A stretch of 64,000 nucleotides of DNA from Bacillota bacterium (GTDB taxonomy: Bacteria; Bacillota; Clostridia; Oscillospirales; Ruminococcaceae). The position numbers were made by a program, and so were the translations under genes. The stretch is taken from assembly GCA_023440965.1 (NCBI GenBank), contig JAEZRC010000004.1:103501-167500 (forward strand), read 5' to 3'. This document shows, piece by piece, positions 57,563 to 64,000 of this stretch. The stretch's first letter is position 1. The number at the start of each line of letters is the position of its first letter. The notes under the pieces are model-generated. The model was not told the DNA's origin, searched no databases, and saw nothing but the letters and a program-made list of their open reading frames with translations.

Positions 57563-58810
57563 CTAAATATCCAATATTCTGATTTTTCCTATTACGTTTG
57601 CGCCACATAGCTCAAGCTCGTTGATACAGTGGTCAATTTCCTTTTCAACCATAACAGTAGTAATAAATGCCATTTCATTGTCTGAAACTTTTTTCTTATA
57701 TAGAATTTTCACTTCACCAAACAGAGCATTTACTTTTTCTTTTATGTGAAGCAAGTCATCTGAACGAAGTCTTATATACATTGCAGTTTCAGCAAGCTTA
57801 TAGCTTTGAATGAAGCTGTAATCCTCGCTTGTTTCCCAAATTTGTGAAATGCTTGTTCTTTCGGCTTTAGCAACATCAATAATATCAGCTACAACAGCAC
57901 TTGCTGTTGGCATTTTTCCTGCACCAGCACCGTAGAACATTACATCACCAACAGCGTCACCCTTTACAAGAATTGCATTATAAACATCATCAACACTAGC
58001 AATAGGGCACGATTTGTCAATGAATGCAGCACGAACGATAGGGAGAATCTTATTATTGTCAAGCTGCTTTACACTACCAATAAGCTTGATTGAACAGCCG
58101 CAGCTTTCAGCATATTCAACATCTTCAATAGTAATTCTTGAAATTCCTGAAGTGTGAACTCTTTCAGGATAAACATGCTTTCCATACGCAAGAGAAGCAA
58201 GAATACAGATTTTTCTGCAGGCATCATGACCTTCAATATCAGCAGTAGGATCCTTTTCAGCATAGCCAAGCTTTTGTGCAAGGGCAAGTGCATCATAGAA
58301 ATTCATCTGTTCTTTAATCATCTTTGTAAGTATAAAGTTAGTTGTTCCGTTAAGTATGCCAGCAATCTGAGTGATATTATTTGCTGCAAGGCATTGATGT
58401 AAAGGACGGATAATAGGAATACCACCGCCGACACTTGCCTCAAACATATAATTACAGTTATTTGCTTTTGCAATTGCGAGAAGTTCGACACCCTTTGTAG
58501 CAACAAGCTCTTTATTTGATGTTACAACACTTTTACCTTTCTGTAAAAGTGATTTTGTGAATTGATAGGCAGGGTTAGTTCCCCCCATACATTCTGCAAT
58601 GATATCAACTTCATCATCATTTAAAATGTCATTAAAATCCTTTGTAAGCTTATTAGAAAAAGGGCTATCAGGAAAATCGCGAAGATCAAGAATATACTTT
58701 ATATCAAGATCCTTTCCGGATTTTTTGCATATGCCCTCTTTGTTGTTATAAAAAACTTCAACAGTTCCGGAACCCACTACTCCGAAACCTAATACAGCAA
58801 TTTTACTCAT
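57563..58810 (-). CDS. hom: Homoserine dehydrogenase
   Basis: Hom reduces aspartate semialdehyde to homoserine, the branch point to threonine and methionine. The 415-residue protein has the NAD(P) fold V-L-G-F-G-V-V-G-S-G (about 5-14), the catalytic domain with G-I-L-N-G-T-T-N-F-I (about 165) and 'D-P-T-A-D-I-E-G-x-D', and a C-terminal ACT domain (about 345-415) for feedback control, usually by threonine. Start is ATG 58810, eight bases after GGGG. It follows the ACT-domain gene by a short gap. Confidence 0.95.
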   Translation of the reverse strand: MSKIAVLGFGVVGSGTVEVFYNNKEGICKKSGKDLDIKYILDLRDFPDSPFSNKLTKDFNDILNDDEVDIIAECMGGTNPAYQFTKSLLQKGKSVVTSNKELVATKGVELLAIAKANNCNYMFEASVGGGIPIIRPLHQCLAANNITQIAGILNGTTNFILTKMIKEQMNFYDALALAQKLGYAEKDPTADIEGHDACRKICILASLAYGKHVYPERVHTSGISRITIEDVEYAESCGCSIKLIGSVKQLDNNKILPIVRAAFIDKSCPIASVDDVYNAILVKGDAVGDVMFYGAGAGKMPTASAVVADIIDVAKAERTSISQIWETSEDYSFIQSYKLAETAMYIRLRSDDLLHIKEKVNALFGEVKILYKKKVSDNEMAFITTVMVEKEIDHCINELELCGANVIGKIRILDI

Positions 58811-58835
58811 TTGAAATTCCCCAATCATAAATAGT

Positions 58836-59279
58836 TTATTCACCCGAAATTATCTTGATATCAACAACACCGTAAACATCAGAAAGTCTTGTTTTCAATA
58901 TCTCGGTATTGATGTAATCATTGTTTAGTTTAATAGAGAATGTGACAGTTGCAACAGAATCAATAGGTATATTCTGATTTACAGTAAGAATATTTGCACC
59001 AAATTCATATATTGTTGACAGAATACTTGATAATACACCTGGTTCATCCTTTAATACAGCATATAAAGATATAATCTTGTTGGTCAGCTTTTCTTCATAG
59101 AAGAATATACTGTCCTTATATTTATAATATGCACTTCTTGAAATTCCAATAGCTTTACAAGCGTCTACTGAACTTCTTGCATCTCCCCGGGCAATCATTC
59201 TCTTTGCTTCAAGAACCTTTAAATATACCTCAGGAAGAACCTTGGAATCGATAACCACAAGCTTTTGAATATCCTGCAT
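58836..59279 (-). CDS. ACT domain-containing protein (PheB/UPF0735 type)
   Basis: A 147-residue protein with an N-terminal helix-turn-helix-like part (D-A-C-K-A-I-G-I-S-R-S-A-Y-Y-K-Y, about residues 42-57) and a C-terminal ACT domain (about 72-145, 'L-K-D-E-P-G-V-L-S-S-I-L-S'), as in B. subtilis PheB. The ACT part probably binds an amino acid; the likely job is sensing or regulating the homoserine/threonine pathway encoded next to it. It is the first gene of the operon and uses ATG 59279, preceded by AAGGGGTGG. Confidence 0.88.
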   Translation of the reverse strand: MQDIQKLVVIDSKVLPEVYLKVLEAKRMIARGDARSSVDACKAIGISRSAYYKYKDSIFFYEEKLTNKIISLYAVLKDEPGVLSSILSTIYEFGANILTVNQNIPIDSVATVTFSIKLNNDYINTEILKTRLSDVYGVVDIKIISGE

Positions 59280-59320
59280 ACGTCCACCCCTTGAAAACAA
59301 ATGTATTTGTAATAGATACA

Positions 59321-59349
59321 ATTTTAGCATATTCTACAAATTATGTCAA
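59321..59349 (-). promoter_or_regulatory. Sigma-A promoter of the ACT-hom-thrB operon
   Basis: On the minus strand TTGACA (59349-59344), a 17-base spacer and TAAAAT (59326-59321), about 40 bases before the first start codon. Confidence 0.75.
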
Positions 59350-59390
59350 GGTTACAACTTAACCAAAATAACATAAAAATAATAAAAAGA

Positions 59391-59416
59391 AACCGACAGA
59401 ATTTCTATCGGTCTTA
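59391..59416 (-). terminator. Terminator of the GNAT-GNAT-trmO unit
   Basis: On the minus strand ACCGATAGA pairs with TCTGTCGGT (9 bp, one G-U), followed by TTTCTTTTT. The opposite strand would have an A-C mismatch, which supports minus orientation. Confidence 0.75.
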
Positions 59417-59428
59417 TTAAAATATATA

Positions 59429-59884
59429 TTAAAAATATTCTTTCATCAATATATTAACCCATTTAGGAGTAACAGCGTCCTTTTTTGTGTCATAAACAGG
59501 GAAGTATGGTTTTATATCAAGAATATGTGTACCGTTTATTGCATCAAGTCCCTGAACAGTTATAACATTATCTTTTACATCAATGAGTTTTACTGAAGTT
59601 ATTCCGATAGGATCTGGTCGATCCTTTACTCTTTGTGCAAAAAGTCCGACTATAGGTAAGTCCTCACGGCCTTGCGGATGTCTCTGAATATGCTCATCAT
59701 AAATAAACTTAGCTTTGTCAAGATAAAAGATTACGTTAATGTGAGAAAAATCGGAAAGACCTTTTAAGCCTTTAGCAAATTCAGGTTCAAGAACAATTTG
59801 TGATATTACCTTACCCCAGTTTGTATCTGTCTGCTCTTTTATTTCATTTGCAACGTATCCAATAGGATTAAATTCAATTGTCAT
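59429..59884 (-). CDS. trmO: tRNA t6A37 N6-methyltransferase TrmO
   Basis: TrmO (TsaA/YaeB family) uses S-adenosylmethionine to methylate the t6A at tRNA position 37, helping decoding of threonine codons. The 151-residue beta-barrel shows I-G-Y-V-x-N near the start, 'L-S-D-F-S-H-I-N-V-I-F-Y-L' near residue 43, 'H-P-Q-G-R-E-D-L-P-I-V-G-L-F-A-Q-R-V-K-D-R-P-D-P-I-G' (broken here by natural variation) near 65, and 'G-L-D-A-I-N-G-T-H-I-L-D-I-K-P-Y'. It is the last of three minus-strand genes. Confidence 0.9.
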   Translation of the reverse strand: MTIEFNPIGYVANEIKEQTDTNWGKVISQIVLEPEFAKGLKGLSDFSHINVIFYLDKAKFIYDEHIQRHPQGREDLPIVGLFAQRVKDRPDPIGITSVKLIDVKDNVITVQGLDAINGTHILDIKPYFPVYDTKKDAVTPKWVNILMKEYF

Positions 59885-59901
59885 TTTCTTATATCCTTCT
59901 T

Positions 59902-60417
59902 TTATATCAAATCTACTTTATATAATGCTCTTACTACTCTTTCGCTGAATAGCGGCGAATCTTGCTGACCGAAGTATTCAAAACCAAGTTTTTCATAGAA
60001 AGCTCTTGCGTTTGAGTTATCTTCAAGGGTATTTAAAATAACCCTTTTATAACCATTATCTTTAAGAACAACAAAAAGATATTTCATAAGACTCTTGCCA
60101 ATTCCTTTTTTCTGATATTCAGGCAGCACATATAACTGCATTATGTAAGCACAATCATCATAATCATCTTCTTCATATTTATAGTAGCTGATTATTCCGC
60201 AATCACTACCGTTACAATTAGCAATAAAATAAATTGGCTTACCATTATCAAATGCTTCCGAAAGCATTTTTTCTCGTCTTTCTTTATTTGTATAAAAAAC
60301 AATATCACTGTCAGGAACAATACCTGTATATGTTGCTTTCCATGTTGTATTGACAATATTAGCAATAGCTTCAATATCACTACGCTCTGCTTTTCTTATT
60401 GTTTCGTACATCTTCAT
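59902..60417 (-). CDS. GNAT-family N-acetyltransferase
   Basis: A 171-residue GNAT protein. Key features are 'T-I-R-K-A-E-R-S-D-I-E-A-I', the tyrosine-rich strand 'A-Y-I-M-Q-L-Y-V-L-P-E-Y-Q-K-K-G-I-G-K-S-L', which is the acetyl-CoA-binding Q/R-x-x-G-x-G/A loop, and 'N-A-R-A-F-Y-E-K-L-G-F-E'. The substrate is unknown. I prefer ATG 60417, about nine bases after AAAGG, although the frame is open further into the preceding gene. It starts within 30 bases of the previous GNAT's stop, implying co-transcription. Confidence 0.85.
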   Translation of the reverse strand: MKMYETIRKAERSDIEAIANIVNTTWKATYTGIVPDSDIVFYTNKERREKMLSEAFDNGKPIYFIANCNGSDCGIISYYKYEEDDYDDCAYIMQLYVLPEYQKKGIGKSLMKYLFVVLKDNGYKRVILNTLEDNSNARAFYEKLGFEYFGQQDSPLFSERVVRALYKVDLI

Positions 60418-60442
60418 TTGCTTTAATCCTTTCAATAAATTA

Positions 60443-60901
60443 TCATGACTTCTTAAGTCGCATATTAAAAAAGCAAAGGTAATCACCGTTATCGGTCAAA
60501 AGCTTTTTATATTCAAAAGGCACATAGCCTCTCCCCTGATACATTTCAAAAGCAGGGAACGATGCAGATAAAACTACATCTGGATGTTTTTTTAAAATTT
60601 CATTCTCAAAATAATCAAGTGCCTTTGTTCCAAAGCCTTTCCCTTGAAATTCAGGGAGAATAAAAAGCCTGTCTATTTCATTTCTATTAATAGTTCCAGT
60701 TCCGATTATAATGTTATTTTCAGAGAAGAGATATACCTCATCTTCTTCAATAGACTTTCTAATATTTTCATCTGAATGGTGCTTTAAAAAGAAGTCAACA
60801 GCACCACCTGGATAATATTTTGGATAAACAGTAATGATTGTAGTCTGAACAATGTATTTTATATCTTCAAAATCATTCAATTTTGCTTTCTTAATCGTCA
60901 T
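60443..60901 (-). CDS. GNAT-family N-acetyltransferase
   Basis: A 152-residue GNAT protein. It opens T-I-K-K-A-K-L-N-D-F-E-D-I and has the acetyl-CoA loop 'I-D-R-L-F-I-L-P-E-F-Q-G-K-G-F-G-T-K-A-L', with 'F-P-A-F-E-M-Y-Q-G-R-G-Y-V' as the usual C-terminal motif. The substrate is unknown. It heads a three-gene run (two GNATs then trmO). The two GNATs differ enough to be from separate subgroups rather than a recent tandem duplication. Confidence 0.85.
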   Translation of the reverse strand: MTIKKAKLNDFEDIKYIVQTTIITVYPKYYPGGAVDFFLKHHSDENIRKSIEEDEVYLFSENNIIIGTGTINRNEIDRLFILPEFQGKGFGTKALDYFENEILKKHPDVVLSASFPAFEMYQGRGYVPFEYKKLLTDNGDYLCFFNMRLKKS

Positions 60902-61035
60902 AATAACATCCCTTAATATGATTTCTGAGTTATAGTCATTCCCATAGAAACAATCTCACCTTTGTAATACGTTTTCACTTAAAATATAATAGCATTATTT
61001 ATTAATTTTTTCAAATAAATTTATCCAAAATAATC

Positions 61036-61067
61036 AAAAAAGATTGCATAAATATTTATGCAATCTT
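61036..61067 (-). terminator. Terminator of cimA
   Basis: AAGATTGCATAAAT pairs with ATTTATGCAATCTT (14 bp), with TTTTTT on the minus-strand exit. Confidence 0.85.
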
Positions 61068-61071
61068 CTTA

Positions 61072-62637
61072 CTATCTTAAACTTATATATAATTTATATT
61101 CAATAGAATCCACAAGCGCTTTGATACTCGCATTAATTATGTCAGTTGAAGCTCCGACAGTGGTCCAAGTATTTATTCCATCAGTTGATTCAATAAGAAC
61201 ACGTACAACAGCTGCTGTACCGCTACCTGTATCCATGACACGAACCTTATAATCAATCAGATGAATGTCATTGATGATTTCAGGATAAAAATGTGAAAGT
61301 GCTGTGCGTAATGCTCTGTCAAGTGCGTTTACAGGGCCATCTCCCTCATCAGCAGAAATTTCAAATTTATCTCCGACCTTGACTTTTACCATTGCACTTG
61401 CTGCTTTCTGAAGGTTGCCTGTTTGCTCACCGATAATTTTAAAATAGTCAATATAGAAGAATTCATTGAACTTTCCTAAAAACTTCAAAACAAGCAATTC
61501 AAAGCTTGCTTCGGCGGCCTCATATTGATAACCAAGATGCTCCTGTGCCTTTAGCATTTCCATTATTGTACTCAGGTCATCACTATCCTTAGTTATTTCT
61601 GGGGCTATTTTTGAAAGCTTTGAAAGAATAGCATTTCTTCCGGCAGATTCAGAAAGAAGAAAGCTTCTGCTGTTACCGACAAGTTCAGGTGAAATATGCT
61701 CAAAAGACTGGGTTGCTTTTTTAACACCGTCAACGTGCATACCAGCTTTATGTGCAAAAGAATTCTTTCCGACATAAGGCATATTTTCATTAAGGCTTAT
61801 ATTTGCAATCTCTGCAATATATCTTGATGTGTTTGTTATATTATTAATGCTGTCTTTTTCAACACATTTATAATCAAGTTTTAATTGAAGATTTGGAATA
61901 AGTGTTGAAAGATTTGCATTGCCACATCTTTCACCAATTCCGATAAATGTTCCCTGAACCTGCATAGCACCTGATTTTATTGCAGCAATAGAATTTGCAA
62001 CAGCACATTCAGTATCATTATGACAGTGTATTCCGATAGGAACATTAATAAATGTTGTTGCTATTTTTGTAATTCTTGAGATTTCGTCAGGAAAGCATCC
62101 GCCGTTTGTATCACATAGTACAATATATTTTGCTCCTGCTTCCTGTGCTGTAGTTAGTGTCTTAAGAGCATAGTCGGGATTAGCTTTATATCCGTCAAAG
62201 AAATGCTCAGCATCAAAAAAAACATCCTTGCCACACTCTGTTAGATATAATACGGTATCACTAATCATTTTAAGGTTTTCCTCAAGGGTAGTATTAAGTA
62301 TTTCCTTTACGTGAAGATCCCAGCTCTTTCCGAAAATAGCAACAGTTTTCACTGATACATTTGCCATTACCCTGACACTACAGTCTTCATCTATTGCGGT
62401 ATCCTTTTTTCTTGTTGAACCAAATGCAACAACCTTTGAATGTCTAAGATTTATTGATTTAACCTTTTCAAAGTATTCTAAGTCCTTCGGGCTTGAAAAA
62501 GGATTACCTGCCTCAATATAATCAACCCCAAAGTCGTCAAGCACCTTTGTTATATTAATTTTATCCATTAAAGAAAAGTCTACTTTCCTACCCTGTGCAC
62601 CATCACGAAGGGTAGAGTCATATACAGAAATTTTCAT
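61072..62637 (-). CDS. cimA: (R)-citramalate synthase
   Basis: CimA condenses pyruvate and acetyl-CoA to citramalate, the first step of the threonine-independent route to isoleucine. The 521-residue protein belongs to the HMGL-like/DRE-TIM group: the D-S-T-L-R-D-G-A-Q motif at residues 5-13, H-C-H-N-D-T-E-C near 200 (metal histidines), and a C-terminal LeuA-type regulatory domain (about 390-515, 'V-M-D-T-G-S-G-T-A-A-V-V-R-V-L'). Length and the G-A-Q ending favour citramalate synthase of the TIGR00977 type over 2-isopropylmalate synthase. An isoleucine-type T-box leader lies upstream. The start is ATG 62637 after GAGAGG. Confidence 0.92.
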   Translation of the reverse strand: MKISVYDSTLRDGAQGRKVDFSLMDKINITKVLDDFGVDYIEAGNPFSSPKDLEYFEKVKSINLRHSKVVAFGSTRKKDTAIDEDCSVRVMANVSVKTVAIFGKSWDLHVKEILNTTLEENLKMISDTVLYLTECGKDVFFDAEHFFDGYKANPDYALKTLTTAQEAGAKYIVLCDTNGGCFPDEISRITKIATTFINVPIGIHCHNDTECAVANSIAAIKSGAMQVQGTFIGIGERCGNANLSTLIPNLQLKLDYKCVEKDSINNITNTSRYIAEIANISLNENMPYVGKNSFAHKAGMHVDGVKKATQSFEHISPELVGNSRSFLLSESAGRNAILSKLSKIAPEITKDSDDLSTIMEMLKAQEHLGYQYEAAEASFELLVLKFLGKFNEFFYIDYFKIIGEQTGNLQKAASAMVKVKVGDKFEISADEGDGPVNALDRALRTALSHFYPEIINDIHLIDYKVRVMDTGSGTAAVVRVLIESTDGINTWTTVGASTDIINASIKALVDSIEYKLYISLR

Positions 62638-62659
62638 AAAACAACCTCTCAAAATATAA

Positions 62660-62940
62660 TAATAAAAGGATAACAAAAAACCTCCACCCTAAAAAAGCCT
62701 TATGGCTTTAAAAGAGGTGAAGGTAAACTCTCCACGGTACCACTCTTATTGGCAATTAAATGCCCGCTTTGCACATCTATCAATGTGATTCTCAATAACG
62801 GGAGAACCCGATCTTGCTTACTAATAAGTTCAGCAGACTGCTCCGAGGTGATCGTTTACATATCGGCTTTACTGTTTCGCACCATTCAACAGCTCTCTGA
62901 AAAAGTCATATATGTTCTGTTCCTCATCATTGCATTTGTA
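62660..62940 (-). ncRNA. T-box leader of cimA (probable isoleucine specifier)
   Basis: The minus strand shows a T-box leader: stem I elements (CAGAGAGCTG, GGTGCGAAACAG), the specifier region GATCACCTCGGAGCAG, and the T-box core GAGTGGTACCGTGGA (62745-62731). The codon preceding ACC is ATC (62852-62850), so uncharged tRNA-Ile is the likely effector, matching the isoleucine pathway. The specifier assignment is by pattern, not by folding. Confidence 0.88.
62691..62712 (-). terminator. T-box terminator
   Basis: On the minus strand AAAGCC-ATAA-GGCTTT followed by T residues, just after the T-box core; it competes with the antiterminator. Confidence 0.8.
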
Positions 62941-62948
62941 TTAATTTC

Positions 62949-62977
62949 ATTATATTGTCAGTAATTTTAAAAGTCAA
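62949..62977 (-). promoter_or_regulatory. Sigma-A promoter of the T-box-cimA unit
   Basis: On the minus strand TTGACT (62977-62972), a 17-base spacer and TATAAT (62954-62949). Confidence 0.8.
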
Positions 62978-63024
62978 CAAACTATTATTAAATTAACTAT
63001 TTGTTCACAAATATATATGGTTTA

Positions 63025-63053
63025 TTGACTTTGCATGGCTATGGTGTTATAAT
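63025..63053 (+). promoter_or_regulatory. Sigma-A promoter of the DUF5685 gene
   Basis: TTGACT (63025-63030) and TATAAT (63048-63053), spacer 17, 30 bases before the TTG start. Confidence 0.78.
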
Positions 63054-63082
63054 ACTCAAAAATAATAAAATGGGGTAGAAGT

Positions 63083-63970
63083 TTGTTCGGATATATCAAG
63101 ATATTTAAACCGCATTTAAGAATATGTGAGTATGACACATATAAATCAGTCTATTGCGGATTGTGTAAGGAACTTGGCAAGAGCTTTGGCATAGTATCAC
63201 GCTTTACGCTAAGTTATGACTTTACTTTCCTTGCTTTGCTTGATATGGCTGTCAATAATAATAGTATAAAGGTTAATAAGGAAAGATGCATTGCACATCC
63301 TTTTAAAAAGACAGTTTGTGTTGATTGCACTGAGGATTTGTCCTTCACAGCAAATGCAGCGGTTATATCAATATATCATAAGCTAAAGGATGACAAGCAG
63401 GATAAGGGCTTTAAGAAAAAACTTATTGCTTCAATGCTACTACCTTTAATAAAGAAGTATTATAAAAAAGCTTCTAATCAATATCCCAAGCTTTCAAAGA
63501 TAATTGAGCAGGAAATGAAAAATCAATCTTTGCTTGAAAAAGAAAAATGTACAAGCCTTGATAGAGCTAGCGAACCAACAGCAAATATTATGAGGGCAAT
63601 AGCACAGGAAATTTCCGATGATGAGAAAACAACAAGACTTCTCGGAAGAATGGGCTATCTTCTTGGCAGATATGTTTACTTCTGTGATGCTATTGAGGAT
63701 TTGCAGAATGATTTTGACCATAATAATTATAATGCTTTGCTTTTGCAGAATGATGTTCAAGAACTTAATGATACAGAAAAGCAAAAGCTCATTGAATTAA
63801 CCATAGATACAATTAATTTTACTCTTGGAGAACTGGCAAATACTTATGTATTGCTTTCTATAGAAAAATACAAGCCGATATTTGATAATATAATTTATCT
63901 TGGGTTGAAAAATACATTTAATCTCATAATTAAAGGTGAATACGAAAAGGAGAAAACAAACAATGAATGA
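63083..63970 (+). CDS. DUF5685 family protein
   Basis: A 295-residue helical protein common in Clostridia, of unknown function. It starts M-F-G-Y-I-K-I-F-K-P-H-L-R and carries a cysteine pair Y-C-G-L-C-K-E-L-G near residue 27, followed by 'T-L-S-Y-D-F-T-F-L-A-L-L-D-M' and a further C-x2-C-like region (C-V-D-C near 78). Conserved 'D-A-I-E-D-L-Q-N-D' near residue 208 is acidic and resembles the metal-binding motif of all-helical isoprenoid-type enzymes, but this is only a likeness. The start is TTG 63083 after GGGGTAG. The next gene, a J-domain protein, overlaps its end by eight bases. Confidence 0.82.
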   Translation: MFGYIKIFKPHLRICEYDTYKSVYCGLCKELGKSFGIVSRFTLSYDFTFLALLDMAVNNNSIKVNKERCIAHPFKKTVCVDCTEDLSFTANAAVISIYHKLKDDKQDKGFKKKLIASMLLPLIKKYYKKASNQYPKLSKIIEQEMKNQSLLEKEKCTSLDRASEPTANIMRAIAQEISDDEKTTRLLGRMGYLLGRYVYFCDAIEDLQNDFDHNNYNALLLQNDVQELNDTEKQKLIELTIDTINFTLGELANTYVLLSIEKYKPIFDNIIYLGLKNTFNLIIKGEYEKEKTNNE

Positions 63971-64000
63971 TCCATACAAGGTTTTAGGAGTATCAAAATC
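63963..64000 (+). CDS. J-domain (DnaJ-like) protein, 5' end only
   Basis: Only about 12 codons lie in the window: M-N-D-P-Y-K-V-L-G-V-S-K. This is the standard opening of a J-domain (D-P-Y-x-V-L-G-V). The gene continues past the window, so its remaining domains are unknown. Its ATG overlaps the end of the DUF5685 gene and AAAGGAG lies upstream, so the two are likely co-translated. Confidence 0.75.
   Translation, partial: MNDPYKVLGVSK

Noticed and set aside
59902..60901. Adjacent GNAT genes as a recent tandem duplication
   Set aside because: The two proteins share only general GNAT motifs and differ in length and sequence.
62749..62964. Plus-strand open frame over the cimA leader
   Set aside because: It is the complement of the T-box leader, with no ribosome site.

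Overview
The window reads as chromosomal DNA of a low-GC, spore-lineage Firmicute, most likely a Ruminococcus-like member of the Oscillospirales (class Clostridia). The evidence is the gene order (dprA-topA-trmFO; plsX-rnc-smc-ftsY; yhbY-nadD-yqeK-LCP-rsfS-leuS), spore maturation genes spmA/spmB, an AbrB-type regulator, a sensory [FeFe]-hydrogenase-like protein, a type I pullulanase, and purine-rich Shine-Dalgarno sites before nearly every gene. The assignment is inferred from gene content; no 16S gene is present.

Layout. 0-20 kb: a dense plus-strand housekeeping run covering tRNA/rRNA modification, DNA topology, phospholipid synthesis, RNase III, SMC, FtsY, NAD synthesis, ribosome silencing and LeuRS. 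20-29.5 kb: rpsU, a YqeG-nfo-aroQ-peptidase-efp group, an FMN riboswitch with ribU, a SAM-I riboswitch with metK, a pullulanase, and two small Cys-rich proteins. 29.5-33.4 kb (minus): a ferredoxin/hydrogenase-like/chemoreceptor fusion, a membrane transglutaminase-like protein and a GNAT. 33.6-36.5 kb: a coenzyme A block (coaBC divergent from a pantothenate-type ECF S-component and coaX).

36.6-41.2 kb is the accessory part. A decayed tyrosine integrase lies beside a tRNA-Lys 3'-half remnant. Two AT-rich genes of unknown function follow, then a lysis cassette remnant (M23 endolysin and holin, both frameshifted), and finally an intact tRNA-Lys. I read this as a largely deleted prophage that had integrated at tRNA-Lys. 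A further tRNA 3'-half remnant lies at 33.5 kb, beyond the CoA genes.

41.3-53 kb: spmBA, an AbrB-like regulator, a GH4-family protein with unusual residues at normally conserved sites, a cobalamin riboswitch with a btuFCD-type importer, a heterodimeric ABC exporter, a transglutaminase-like lipoprotein and an asparaginase. 53-64 kb: a PrsA-like foldase, a GDPD, a bacteriohemerythrin, an ACT-hom-thrB operon, trmO with two GNATs, a T-box-controlled citramalate synthase (isoleucine by the citramalate route), a DUF5685 protein and the first codons of a J-domain protein.

Most of the window is ordinary core genome. The items most worth following up are the prophage ghost and its two cargo genes, the hydrogenase-like chemoreceptor fusion, the altered GH4 protein, and the genes that appear to start with ATT or ATC. 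I see no CRISPR array, no intact insertion sequence and no rRNA genes.
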